NCBI GenBank assembly: GCA_029249345.1
Contig: JAQWHM010000021.1
Coordinates: forward strand, 62,001 to 126,000
From: UBA10348 sp002469915
Lineage (GTDB): Bacteria > Bacteroidota > Rhodothermia > Rhodothermales > UBA10348
Direction of reading: 5' to 3'
Length of the DNA stretch: 64,000 bases
Each line of letters begins with the position of its first letter. Position 1 is the stretch's first letter. Position numbers and translations under genes: made by a program. The notes under the pieces are model-generated. The model saw nothing but the letters and a program-made list of their open reading frames with translations, was not told the DNA's origin and ran no database searches. Shown one piece after another: positions 17,238 through 26,400 of this stretch.

Positions 17238-19799
17238 ATGAGACGTTTTCTTGCGCTCAGCTTTCTTATCGCTCTGATTTCAACTACTTCAGCTTGGTCT
17301 CAGGACATCCCCACGATTGAATCCAAAACGGATGGGATGGAAAAAATGGACGGATTCTATTCGATCTATTGGGACGAAACCGGAGGGAAAGTCTGGCTCG
17401 AAGTAGACCGCTTCGACGAGGAATTCATTTATCAGGTCTCGCTCGCGGCAGGCTTAGGATCTAATGATATTGGACTAGACCGCAATCAACTGGGTGGCAC
17501 ATATATCGTGCATTTTGAGCGACGTGGCCCCAAAGTATTTATGGTCGTACCGAATCTGGATTATGTGGCACTAACCGACAATGCGGCAGAAGCTCAGTCC
17601 GTGAAGGATGCCTTTGCTTCGGGCGTAATGCACGGATTTCAGGTTGTAGCTCAAACAGACGAGCGAGTATTAGTCGATGCTACTTCCTTCATCGTTCGAG
17701 ATGCACACGGAGCTGCGGGAACGCTAAGAAGATCGGGCCAGGGGACATATAGGGTAGATCATTCCCGTTCTGCTCCTTATCGGGAGCACACGAAAGCCTT
17801 CCCAAAAAACACGGAAATGGAAGCCATGTTGACCTTCACGTCGGATAATCCTGGCGGAATTGTTCGGTCCGTGGCTTCTCTGGCCGGATCGTTCACGCTT
17901 CGAGAGCGTCATTCGTTCATCGCTTTGCCTGACGATGGATTTGAGACTCGAGTCAATGACCCTCGCTCGGCCTACTACGGAACGAGCTTTATGGACTACT
18001 CCTCCCCGATCGGATCGGATATGCGGGTACGCTACATATCTCGGCATCGATTGGAGAAAAAAGATCCTGCTGCGGCCGTATCTGAAGCCGTAGAACCCAT
18101 CATCTATTACCTCGACAACGGCACCCCAGAACCTGTTCGAAGCGCACTTCTAGAAGGAGCACGCTGGTGGAATCAGGCGTTTGAAGCCGCGGGTTATCTC
18201 AATGCTTTTCAGGTCGAGGTACTCCCCGAAGGTGCTGATCCACTGGACGTCCGATACAACATTATTAATTGGGTGCATCGCTCAACCCGCGGCTGGAGCT
18301 ACGGATCTAGCGTCACCGATCCAAGGACAGGCGAAATTCTAAAAGGACACGTGCTACTCGGTTCACTTAGAGTCCGGCAGGACTATCTCATTGCCCAAGG
18401 ATTGCTGGCCCCATTCAATCCGGTATCCAATTCAAGCATGAATGATGAGGACCCTATGCTAGCAATGGCTCTGGCGCGTATTCGGCAGTTATCTGCCCAT
18501 GAAGTCGGACACACCCTGGGCATACAGCATAACTTTGCAGCATCGGTAAATGATCGGGCATCTGTAATGGACTACCCTGCTCCTCTAGCTAATGTCGATT
18601 CGGATGGCCGCATTCAACTAAACCAAGCCTATGCTGATGGGATTGGTGAATGGGACAAATACACCATCCGATATGGCTACTCAGATTTCCCAGAGGGCGC
18701 CGATGAAAAGATCTCGCTCAATGCAATCATGGATGAATATGTTGAACAAGGCTGGCACTATATCACGGATAATGATGCTCGGGCAGCGGGCGGAGCTCAT
18801 CCGATGGCGCACCTGTGGGACAACGGAGAGGATGTGGTCCAAGCCTTAGAACTCGAAATGCGCGTTCGTCAAATCGCTCTTGAACGCTTTGGATCAGGTA
18901 ATATTCGCCCTTTCGAGCCGCTGGCTTTGCTGGAAGAAGTCCTAGTCCCGCTCTATCTGCGACATCGCTATCAGGTCGACGCTGTTTCAAAACTTATTGG
19001 AGGTGTTAGCTACTCCTATAAACTGAGAGGAGATCGTCAAGAACTTCCTGAAGCCGTGTCTTCCGAAGCGCAGCGTGCCGCCCTAAACGCCCTTTTGACA
19101 ACGGTAGAACCTAAATCCCTTGCGCTTCCAAAGCATATTCGGACACAAATTCCCCCGCGTCCGCCTGGATTTGGACAGCATCGAGAGCTATTTGGAGGTA
19201 ATACAGGACTAATATTCGATCCATATGCTCCAGGTGCGGTCGTGGCTCAGCACGTGTTTGGATTGATTTTGAACTCCGAACGGACGGCTCGCCTAACTTA
19301 CCAGCAGGATTTTGACCGCGCCCTACCCGAACTTTTGGACATTTTAGTGGCCGTAACAGAGCAAGTGTGGCTAAGCGACGTCGAGCGAGGCGCGCATTAC
19401 GCGGAGCTGCAGCGCCAAACCCAGCAAATTTGGACAGATGCCCTTTTGTCGGCTGCTGCGTCCACTAGTCAAGCCCCTGCTGCGGTATCACGCATTGTAT
19501 TCCATCTGCGAGATCTGCACGTCTGGCTAACGGACAATGCTGACAGAGTGGACGACGAAACCCGGGCTCATCGGTTTGCCATGCTGGACCAGTTAGATCG
19601 ATTCATCTATCGGGAGTACGACGCCAAGGTGACGAACACGACGGTCACGACCCCGCCCGGATCTCCAATTGGTTCGTCATTGGGCTCGACGTTGCGTTCC
19701 GATGCTCCGGACTGGCTACGCCGAACAACTGAGCGTCAAGCTTGGCTGGACGAGTGGATCGATGCTACCACGATCTGTGCATTTGAGCCCGGACTCTAG
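17238..19799 (+). CDS. Secreted zinc-dependent metalloprotease (metzincin-like, DUF5117/DUF5118 type)
   Basis: The 853-residue exported protein begins with a signal peptide (LALSFLIALISTTSAWSQ). A large N-terminal region of the DUF5117/5118 kind follows (FDEEFIYQVSLAAGLGSNDIG; VHFERRGPKVFMV). The catalytic domain has an extended zinc motif HEVGHTLGIQH (421-431) and a likely Met-turn in SVMDYPAP shortly after, which makes it a metzincin. The C-terminal third is helical and includes RPFEPLALLEEVLVPLYLRH. Homologues with this architecture are common in Bacteroidota and Gemmatimonadota and are annotated only as zinc-dependent metalloproteases. It is convergent with DoxX, only 9 bases apart. Confidence 0.9.
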   Translation: MRRFLALSFLIALISTTSAWSQDIPTIESKTDGMEKMDGFYSIYWDETGGKVWLEVDRFDEEFIYQVSLAAGLGSNDIGLDRNQLGGTYIVHFERRGPKVFMVVPNLDYVALTDNAAEAQSVKDAFASGVMHGFQVVAQTDERVLVDATSFIVRDAHGAAGTLRRSGQGTYRVDHSRSAPYREHTKAFPKNTEMEAMLTFTSDNPGGIVRSVASLAGSFTLRERHSFIALPDDGFETRVNDPRSAYYGTSFMDYSSPIGSDMRVRYISRHRLEKKDPAAAVSEAVEPIIYYLDNGTPEPVRSALLEGARWWNQAFEAAGYLNAFQVEVLPEGADPLDVRYNIINWVHRSTRGWSYGSSVTDPRTGEILKGHVLLGSLRVRQDYLIAQGLLAPFNPVSNSSMNDEDPMLAMALARIRQLSAHEVGHTLGIQHNFAASVNDRASVMDYPAPLANVDSDGRIQLNQAYADGIGEWDKYTIRYGYSDFPEGADEKISLNAIMDEYVEQGWHYITDNDARAAGGAHPMAHLWDNGEDVVQALELEMRVRQIALERFGSGNIRPFEPLALLEEVLVPLYLRHRYQVDAVSKLIGGVSYSYKLRGDRQELPEAVSSEAQRAALNALLTTVEPKSLALPKHIRTQIPPRPPGFGQHRELFGGNTGLIFDPYAPGAVVAQHVFGLILNSERTARLTYQQDFDRALPELLDILVAVTEQVWLSDVERGAHYAELQRQTQQIWTDALLSAAASTSQAPAAVSRIVFHLRDLHVWLTDNADRVDDETRAHRFAMLDQLDRFIYREYDAKVTNTTVTTPPGSPIGSSLGSTLRSDAPDWLRRTTERQAWLDEWIDATTICAFEPGL

Positions 19800-19808
19800 T
19801 CTGCTTAG

Positions 19809-20258
19809 TCAGATCGCTCTTTGGGCGTCTAGACTGAAACGGCCGGGGCCGGCGATGGTTAGTGTCAGACACAAAACGAAAAAGAGAGTAGCCGAGAAGC
19901 CACTGCCGGTGACAGCTCCGCCATGAAAAATAAAGGCGGCGACAAAAGTGACCCCGGTATTGATCGCAGCCGCATAGCGGGTCCACATCCCCCCTATTAT
20001 AAGCAGTCCTCCGACAAATTCACTGAGCACAGCCATCCAGGCAAACACGAGAGGAAAGGGAAAACCCATATCTGCCACATTGGTGACAAACCACTCTTCA
20101 GGGCCCCATACACCGCCGCGAGGCAGCACCTTCTCGAAGAGAAACACAAAACCAGTGCCCGTCACCACCCTAAGGAGAAGCAAACCAATATCCTTGGTGA
20201 GCGCATTACCCTTGATTCCGCGGAGATTGAGCGGGTGCACCTTAAGGAGAAGACCCAT
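19809..20258 (-). CDS. DoxX family membrane protein
   Basis: The 149-residue protein has four hydrophobic helices (near 25-45, 62-85, 90-112 and 118-140) and the DoxX-type pattern: LLLLRVVTGTGFVFLFEKVLPRGG, then FVGGLLIIGGMWTRYAAAI. The role in most bacteria is unclear; relatives are linked to thiol or redox homeostasis at the membrane. Its ATG overlaps the stop of the upstream TonB-dependent receptor in a TAATG arrangement, which suggests translational coupling. It meets the zinc protease tail to tail. Confidence 0.82.
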   Translation of the reverse strand: MGLLLKVHPLNLRGIKGNALTKDIGLLLLRVVTGTGFVFLFEKVLPRGGVWGPEEWFVTNVADMGFPFPLVFAWMAVLSEFVGGLLIIGGMWTRYAAAINTGVTFVAAFIFHGGAVTGSGFSATLFFVLCLTLTIAGPGRFSLDAQRAI

Positions 20259-22759
20259 TAACCAATGCCTACGTCATCAAATCCGGATCCTCCTTGCTGG
20301 TCGCTTCTTGGGCGAGCCTTGCGCTTCGGTGGTTTTCCAAAGTTGTACTGGAATGTGATGCTAGCAGAGCGTGACTCCCAATTTCTGGTACCTAACTGGT
20401 AGAAGGACTCTTGATCCAATTCAAACTCGAAGCCCATCGTATTCAATGGATCGTTGACTTTGAACGTGAGCGACCCTTTGCCATTTAAAATCTGCTGGCG
20501 CAAGGACACGTTGGAGAAAGAAAAACTAGAAATCTTACCCTGAGCGACATCTATTGGAGCCCGGTAGAAGTAGAACATCTGTAGGTCGGTTTTTGACCCC
20601 ACTTTCCAGCTGACATTTGCGCGTGCTGACCACGAAATCGCATCATTTGCGAGATCGGCATCTACATTTCCCGCTTCGGTCACAATGCGGTACGCATTGA
20701 AGCTTGAGAACCCGGAAAACTTCTGCCCCAATCGGATTGAACCGATAACTTCGGCGCCATAGGATTCGGACTGATCGAAATTCCGGAAGGTCAGCGTCGA
20801 CACTCCCGAAGCCTCGTCAAGGGTCTTGTACCGCTCTATTTTATTAACAGTACGGCGGTAGTAGGGCGTCAAGCTGATGGATCCCTTTCGCGAGAACTGC
20901 TGGTAGGCTAGCTCAACCGCATGGATGTACTCAGGATTCAAGGACGGATTACCCACATACAGATTCAGTGGGTCCGAAAAGGAAGTAAACGGATTCAACT
21001 GGCTCGTTCGGGGGCGGGAGACCCTTTTACTGTAACTCAATTTAAGCTGCTTAGATCTGGCCAAATTGTAGTTTAAAAAGGCGCTGGGGAAGAGGCTGAA
21101 ATAATCATTTTCGAACGATTCGTCCGTCGTTTTTAAATCGAACTGCGTCATGGCCTGTTCAAACCGTACACCAGCCTGGGCTTCAAATTTGCCGACCTTC
21201 GAACCAGCAATTCCGTAGCCAGCGACTACCGTTTCGCCGTACTCGAATTGATTCGATAGATCCCTATCCGTCACAAAACCTGAACTGGCCGGGTTGAAAT
21301 TGGCTGCATCAAAACTATTATCCATGGTTCGAAAGTTACTTTTGAAGCCCGTCTCCAGCTTTACGTTTCCGACTGTTTCAATGAGATCCGACTGAACCGT
21401 CCACTCGAAATCGTTGTTGTCCAGCTCGTTGATCGTCTGCTCAACCATTTCTAGGGCGGAAGCTCCATCGAGTGAGAGCAATTCTTCCGTCAAATCATCC
21501 GCCGAGGCACCCCTTGAGCGGTTAACACGCACGTCACCAGTCCACTCTTTTTTTCCAGCGTCTGGAACGCGGCGTAGGCCAAGGGAAACATCAAAAGAAG
21601 CTCCATCCGAAGCCTTCAAACTGGATCGGGCTGACCTAGAGGTTAGGTCCCGAAGCGCACTGAGTTGGGCGTAGTTGTTTACAGACTCGTTATTGCCATC
21701 TCGCATACTGAGCAACGCACTACCCGTTACTTCCGATATACTACTAAGCGTATAGTCCGCACTCACGTTGACGAGGTGTGATGTCCCGGTACGAAGACCA
21801 ATGTTGTCCTGCTCTATGAGATCTTTCGGGTCCAGAAACCGATTTTCGCGGATGTTAAAGCCGTCACTATCGCGGTCATCACTTCGAAAACCGTAACTGG
21901 AGAAGATTTTTAAATTCCCTTTCTGAAGGTTGTAGCTTCCGGAGGCGTTATATCCTCCATCTGATCCCGAGCCCAGGACCACGCCGCCACTCGTCCCAAA
22001 CTCCGCTTCTTTTTTCAAGACGATATTAATGGCCCCAGCCTGACCCTCAGGGTCATATTTCGCTGAAGGGTTTGGTATCACCTCGACACGGTCAATTGAA
22101 CTGGCAGGGAGCTGCTGCAAGAAAGTCGTTAAAAACTGACCTTTGAGCGGTGACGGCTTCCCGTTAATGAGAATACCAACGTTTTGATTTCCTCGCAGGC
22201 TTACGTTCCCATCGACATCAACCTCGATTGACGGCACATTCTGCAACACATCTGTGGCGTTACCACCAGCTGAACTGATTTGCGACTTCGTGTTGTAGAC
22301 CGTCCTATCTATCTCAAATGCGACATCAGCTCGCTCGGCGATTACCTCGACGCCTCCCATCTGCTCGGAATCGAAAGCCAAACTCACTGTCCCCAAATTT
22401 ATGACGCGATTCGACTCTGAGATGGTGAACGACTGGGTTGTCCACGTCTGAAATCCAACAAAGCTGACCTTAATGATATACTGGCCCGGATCGAGACGGT
22501 CTATCTCAAACGAACCTTTCATGTCTGTTGTGGCTCCTGTTACCAATACCGAGTCGGGTAAGCTCCAGACCGCTACCGTTGCGGAAAACAACGCATCTCC
22601 TGATCCGGCTTCCAAGATAGTCCCGGAGACTTGCCCCATGTTGAGCACATTCGGCCCACCCGCTGACTGCGCCGAAGCGAGCTCGGTTGAGAAAAAGACG
22701 GTGGCGATAAGAGCGAGAGCTATTGCCGCCTTGTGGAGGAAAGAAATTGAGCGTGTCAT
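20258..22759 (-). CDS. TonB-dependent outer-membrane receptor with N-terminal carboxypeptidase-regulatory-like domain
   Basis: This is an outer-membrane beta-barrel of the Bacteroidota-type OMP_b-brl family, 833 residues. After the signal peptide (about 1-30) a carboxypeptidase-regulatory-like domain spans roughly 40-130 (VSGTILEAGSGDALFSATVAVW ... GSFEIDRLDPGQYIIKVSFVGFQ). A plug follows (TDVLQNVPSIEVDVDGNVSLRGNQNVGILINGKP, in parts) and then the barrel. The plug-barrel junction NPSAKYDPEGQAGAINIVLKK is characteristic. The C-terminus is unusual in ending with a basic, Gly-rich tail (PPKRKARPRSDQQGGSGFDD) after the last strand QYNF, so the terminal aromatic is not at the end. The ligand is unknown. 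The downstream doxX is translationally coupled. Confidence 0.9.
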   Translation of the reverse strand: MTRSISFLHKAAIALALIATVFFSTELASAQSAGGPNVLNMGQVSGTILEAGSGDALFSATVAVWSLPDSVLVTGATTDMKGSFEIDRLDPGQYIIKVSFVGFQTWTTQSFTISESNRVINLGTVSLAFDSEQMGGVEVIAERADVAFEIDRTVYNTKSQISSAGGNATDVLQNVPSIEVDVDGNVSLRGNQNVGILINGKPSPLKGQFLTTFLQQLPASSIDRVEVIPNPSAKYDPEGQAGAINIVLKKEAEFGTSGGVVLGSGSDGGYNASGSYNLQKGNLKIFSSYGFRSDDRDSDGFNIRENRFLDPKDLIEQDNIGLRTGTSHLVNVSADYTLSSISEVTGSALLSMRDGNNESVNNYAQLSALRDLTSRSARSSLKASDGASFDVSLGLRRVPDAGKKEWTGDVRVNRSRGASADDLTEELLSLDGASALEMVEQTINELDNNDFEWTVQSDLIETVGNVKLETGFKSNFRTMDNSFDAANFNPASSGFVTDRDLSNQFEYGETVVAGYGIAGSKVGKFEAQAGVRFEQAMTQFDLKTTDESFENDYFSLFPSAFLNYNLARSKQLKLSYSKRVSRPRTSQLNPFTSFSDPLNLYVGNPSLNPEYIHAVELAYQQFSRKGSISLTPYYRRTVNKIERYKTLDEASGVSTLTFRNFDQSESYGAEVIGSIRLGQKFSGFSSFNAYRIVTEAGNVDADLANDAISWSARANVSWKVGSKTDLQMFYFYRAPIDVAQGKISSFSFSNVSLRQQILNGKGSLTFKVNDPLNTMGFEFELDQESFYQLGTRNWESRSASITFQYNFGKPPKRKARPRSDQQGGSGFDDVGIG

Positions 22760-22952
22760 GGTAGTTTGGGTCGTTCGAGATCAGGATTTTCTGAGGACCA
22801 CAGAAAATGCGAATTTCAAGACCTGAGCGAACGTACCAATCGATATCCGGCACATTGATGCGACAAGTGGCTTGAAAACAAGACCAACGGCATGAAAAAC
22901 GGCTATGAATAGACGTCTTTTAGCCTCCTAAAGCTCTCTACAGACAAATAGA
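22760..22952. other. Spacer upstream of the TonB-dependent receptor gene
   Basis: The spacer lies between the thiL stop and the receptor start, both on the minus strand. There is no gene here. The receptor promoter is expected in this stretch, but no strong dyad or sigma-54-type GG-N10-GC element could be identified by eye. Confidence 0.35.
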
Positions 22953-24071
22953 CTAGATATCGTCGCTAGAAAAGTTGATTTCTTCGGGACCAAGATCTGG
23001 ACCAATGCCCGGTCCTGTTGGGCCTTCCTCAGGATCAAAATGCTGATAACCAGCTGGAGAAAGAGGCATCAATCCTGTCTCAGGTGTCAGCGCCCGGACC
23101 CCTTTAGCCTGGTCTTCAATGGTACCGATGACGGCTACCCCCTCAAGTTCTCTCATCTTGTCCAGATCACTGGGATCAACCGTGAAAAGAAGCTCATAGT
23201 CTTCTCCTCCAAACAAGGCATAAGCATCAATTTCATCCATATTCTGATCGGCTACTGCCTGCGTTTCCGCATGAAATGGAATTTCAGGCACCCGAATAGT
23301 AGCTCCGACTTCGCTGCGCTTACAGATATGATGGATCTCAGAGGCTACGCCATCCGAGACATCTATCATCGAAGTCGGCTTGACCCCAATAATAGAGAGC
23401 ATATCTACAACGTCTAGTCGAGCCGTAGGACGGAGCTGCCGACCAATTACATACTGGTGCGCATCGAGATCAGGCTCGTATGCGTCGCCTAAATCCTGCA
23501 ACGCCTGTCGTTGATCGAGAAGAATTTTCAATCCTGCGAATGAGCCACCCACATCTCCCGAGAGACAGATATAGTCGCCAACATTCGCTCCACGCCGAAA
23601 CGTGACATGATGCTCGGAAACCTCACCAACTACGGTGATGGACAGGTATAAGGCATGTGCCGTGGTCGTATCGCCACCCACCAGCTCCATTCCATATTGC
23701 TTACACGCTGAAGACATACCGTCATAAAGCGCATCGATCATTTCCACAGACATATTTCGTGGAATACCCAGCGAAACAGTCGCATACAGGGGCTTGGCAT
23801 TCATGGCAGCCACATCACTCACATTCACCGAAATCGCCTTGTACCCCAGGAACTGCATCGGAATAAACGTGCGATCAAAATGCACGCCTTCAATGAGCGC
23901 ATCGGTCGTCATCACGTGCAGCATATCATTTCCTGCACGATAAACGGCCGCATCATCTCCAATCCCTTCAATCAAGCCATCGGATCTGGGAATATCTGAA
24001 AGGCGCTCGGCCAAACGGTCAATAACTCCAAACTCTCCAAGGGTGGATACGGGTGTGAATTGCTCACTCAT
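22953..24071 (-). CDS. thiL: Thiamine-monophosphate kinase
   Basis: ThiL phosphorylates thiamine monophosphate to thiamine diphosphate, the active cofactor. The sequence has the PurM-like fold marks FGVIDRLAERL, the metal/ATP block GIGDDAAV, TTDALIEGVHFDR, SVNVSDVAAMNAKPLYATVSL, GGDTT and IDVSDGVASEIHHI, ending with GGEDYELLFTV. At 372 residues it is slightly long because of a Gly/Pro- and acid-rich tail (DPEEGPTGPGIGPDLGPEEI). It is the last gene of the leftward miaB-sigma54 ATPase-lptE-TPR-anmK-thiL series, 53 bases after anmK. Confidence 0.94.
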   Translation of the reverse strand: MSEQFTPVSTLGEFGVIDRLAERLSDIPRSDGLIEGIGDDAAVYRAGNDMLHVMTTDALIEGVHFDRTFIPMQFLGYKAISVNVSDVAAMNAKPLYATVSLGIPRNMSVEMIDALYDGMSSACKQYGMELVGGDTTTAHALYLSITVVGEVSEHHVTFRRGANVGDYICLSGDVGGSFAGLKILLDQRQALQDLGDAYEPDLDAHQYVIGRQLRPTARLDVVDMLSIIGVKPTSMIDVSDGVASEIHHICKRSEVGATIRVPEIPFHAETQAVADQNMDEIDAYALFGGEDYELLFTVDPSDLDKMRELEGVAVIGTIEDQAKGVRALTPETGLMPLSPAGYQHFDPEEGPTGPGIGPDLGPEEINFSSDDI

Positions 24072-24124
24072 GACTTCACGACAAATGGTGGTAAAAACAG
24101 GCGCCTAAACGCCATTGTTGACGC

Positions 24125-25309
24125 TTATTTCCCCGGAGGACAGATCTTTCCCAAAAATGCACGGGCACGCGCGCCCGTCACAGATGGCATTCCGCAAGCT
24201 ACTCCATTGGCAGCTTCATGCGCTAGGACCGCAAAACAGACGGCTTCTTTCGCATCCGGGTCGAGTCCAAAATCGGAACTAGATTGAACGGCCGTACCGG
24301 GAAGCCCTTTTGTGAGTGCAGACATGATAGCCTTGTTGTGCACACCGCCCCCTCCCACAATCAGACGATCTGGTTGACCAAGAGCCCATTGCCCGATTGC
24401 ATCCAAAATACTTCGCCCCGAAATGCTGGTAGCCGATGCAATCGTATCGGCTACGCTTAACCCACGCTTGGCCGCTCGCAATCGAAAATCATCAATAAAT
24501 GCCGCATTAAAGAGCTCTCTTCCCGTTGACTTCGGCGGTTTTTTAGCGAAATACGGCATGGCCAATACTTCGTCTACCAATACCTCGTCAGGCGACCCCA
24601 AGACAGCTAATGCCCCGTCCTGATCGTATGCCTCTCCTCTGATGCGAGCCATAAGGCCATCAATTAGCACGTTAGCTGGTCCCGTATCAAATGCAACGAC
24701 TTGATCGCGGGGCGTTGCAGCCGGCAGGATCGTGATATTCGCCATACCACCTAAGTTCAAAAGGATACGATGTTCATCTATTGAACTGAACAAGGCCCAA
24801 TCGAAATAGGGTACAAGTGGGGCGCCTTCTCCGCCCAATGCCACATCCGCTGTGCGAAAATCGCCTACCACCGTCTTTCCCAGATGGTGGGCGAGCATGG
24901 ATGGATCCCCAATTTGAAGGGACGATCCTGCGCCTAAAGCTGGATGTGGATCGTGATAGACAGTTTGTCCATGCGAGCCCACAAGATCAATGGATTCTAG
25001 CGAAACGCCTTGATCAAGGCAGATCGACCGCACAGCATCGGCATAAATGAGGGCCAACTCAGCATTGAGTTGCGACAAATCAGAGATGGAGGACGTGTCC
25101 GGTTCAATATTGCGAAGCAACCGTTCGCGAAGCGAGTTCGGATAGGGTGCAGTGCCAAAAGCCTGAACATCCATTGTTAATCCTTGTCCGGATCCTGAAA
25201 GCTGCACGACGGCTACATCAACGCCATCAAAACTCGTTCCAGACATCAACCCCACTACCTTCCGGTCATGGACTATCGCTCCTGTTTCATGCTTAGATAA
25301 GCGGCTCAT
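24125..25309 (-). CDS. anmK: Anhydro-N-acetylmuramic acid kinase
   Basis: AnmK converts recycled 1,6-anhydro-MurNAc to MurNAc-6-phosphate in peptidoglycan recycling. The family N-terminal ATP-binding loop is clear (VVGLMSGTSFDGVDVAVV, about 18-35). So are the SHGQTVYHDP block, the GDFRTADVALGGEGAPLVPYFD substrate region and LLNLGGMANIT. The C-terminal IVGGGGVHNKAIM closes the second domain. The length of 394 residues is normal. The ATG overlaps the upstream TPR gene stop by four bases (ATGA), pointing to coupled translation. No murQ is visible in the window. Confidence 0.94.
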   Translation of the reverse strand: MSRLSKHETGAIVHDRKVVGLMSGTSFDGVDVAVVQLSGSGQGLTMDVQAFGTAPYPNSLRERLLRNIEPDTSSISDLSQLNAELALIYADAVRSICLDQGVSLESIDLVGSHGQTVYHDPHPALGAGSSLQIGDPSMLAHHLGKTVVGDFRTADVALGGEGAPLVPYFDWALFSSIDEHRILLNLGGMANITILPAATPRDQVVAFDTGPANVLIDGLMARIRGEAYDQDGALAVLGSPDEVLVDEVLAMPYFAKKPPKSTGRELFNAAFIDDFRLRAAKRGLSVADTIASATSISGRSILDAIGQWALGQPDRLIVGGGGVHNKAIMSALTKGLPGTAVQSSSDFGLDPDAKEAVCFAVLAHEAANGVACGMPSVTGARARAFLGKICPPGK

Positions 25310-25893
25310 GCGCTCTTCGTTTTCAGCCGCATTTCCTGAGCTTTCGCCTTGAACATCTCTCTCTGTTCCGGATGTTGATCTGAAAGCTTTTCATAGACGT
25401 CGGCCGCTTCCAGAAAATACTTCTGATGCGCATAAATACGGGCTAGCGTCTCAGAAACGACATCCTCTATTTCGGTATCCAAGTCTGATTGCGGAATCAT
25501 GTCCACTTCTGGATCCGGTACAATTCTAGCCGTCTCCAACTCTTCAATGAGCTTGTCCAGATCCTGAAACTCCGGTGTTGGAGCCTCATCGGGGGACGCC
25601 TCTTCGATGGAGACCGGGTCATAGTCTGCCGTAGCCGCATACAGATGACGTAAAACGGACTTTCGAAGTCCAGATTCAATTACCTCATTTTCAGGACACA
25701 AATAGGCTGCTTTCTTCCAATGAGAAAGTGCACCATCGTAATCTAGTCCCATTTCCAGCGTCTGAGCCATGAGCACATGCGCTGTAATATGGCCAGGCAC
25801 TTGTGTAATCAGATCACTCAACACGGACTTGGCCGAGTCAAGATCTCCGCTTTTCATTGCGGATGCTGCGTGTAAAAGATCGGGTACTGACAT
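25306..25893 (-). CDS. Tetratricopeptide-repeat protein
   Basis: The 195-residue soluble protein has TPR-like helical pairs: MKSGDLDSAKSVLSDLITQVPGHITAHVLMAQTLE and YDGALSHWKKAAYLCPENEV near the N-terminus (20-85), and RIYAHQKYFLEAADVYEKLSDQHPEQREMFKAKAQ near the C-terminus (150-190). An acidic, Pro-containing linker joins them. No signal peptide is present, so a cytoplasmic adaptor role is likely. It sits between lptE (12-base gap) and anmK (four-base overlap). A TPR gene next to lptE is common in this phylum, but a function has not been assigned that I know of. Confidence 0.83.
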   Translation of the reverse strand: MSVPDLLHAASAMKSGDLDSAKSVLSDLITQVPGHITAHVLMAQTLEMGLDYDGALSHWKKAAYLCPENEVIESGLRKSVLRHLYAATADYDPVSIEEASPDEAPTPEFQDLDKLIEELETARIVPDPEVDMIPQSDLDTEIEDVVSETLARIYAHQKYFLEAADVYEKLSDQHPEQREMFKAKAQEMRLKTKSA

Positions 25894-25905
25894 GCAGGTT
25901 ACATT

Positions 25906-26400
25906 CTACCAATTGGACGTGGCCGCCGTGAAAATATCCTCGGCGATCTTGATCAAAGCGGCAAAGGCCGCGGATTCTTCTTGATCAGGATCAAACGGGT
26001 CGTATTCCTCGAATGCCGAGAAAGTACGATTGAGCAATTCAGCATCCTCTACCTGATCCTGATATTGAACCGAAACGGTTATAGAAACTCGATTCCGAGT
26101 AGCCTGTTCATTTCCAGATACCGATGTCGGGACATTATCGTATCTGGTAATTATGAGCGACAATAAGGCATCTGCAGCCAATTCATTGGGCTCCAACGAC
26201 AACCGAGTTTGTCGCACGAAACGATCAATCAGTAGTTGCGTCATCTCTTCATCCATTGCGCTCACCGTCGAAATCGAATTGTCTTCGACAAGCGGAATCG
26301 CAATCGAACCCAGATGCTCTGGAATAGTCGCTCCTGTAAAGCTGTAATAACCACATCCGGAGATGAGGAGAAGAAGAACTATGGGAACGAGCTTTCTCAT
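25906..26400 (-). CDS. lptE: LptE-type LPS-assembly lipoprotein
   Basis: LptE plugs the LptD barrel and helps place lipopolysaccharide in the outer membrane. The 164-residue protein starts with a lipoprotein signal whose lipobox is LISGC (Cys16), followed directly by the GYYSFTGATIPEHLGSIAIPLVEDNS segment typical of Bacteroidota LptE. The later LSLEPNELAADALLSLIITRYDNVP block also fits the family. Its ATG overlaps the stop of the upstream sigma-54-type ATPase by four bases. The operon context (miaB, ATPase, lptE, TPR) is a recognised arrangement in the phylum and strengthens the call. Confidence 0.88.
   Translation of the reverse strand: MRKLVPIVLLLLISGCGYYSFTGATIPEHLGSIAIPLVEDNSISTVSAMDEEMTQLLIDRFVRQTRLSLEPNELAADALLSLIITRYDNVPTSVSGNEQATRNRVSITVSVQYQDQVEDAELLNRTFSAFEEYDPFDPDQEESAAFAALIKIAEDIFTAATSNW

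Noticed and set aside
22760..22952. Sigma-54 promoter for the TonB-dependent receptor
   Set aside because: A GGTACG...GC-like string exists on the minus strand, but the GG-to-GC spacing is too short for a -24/-12 element.
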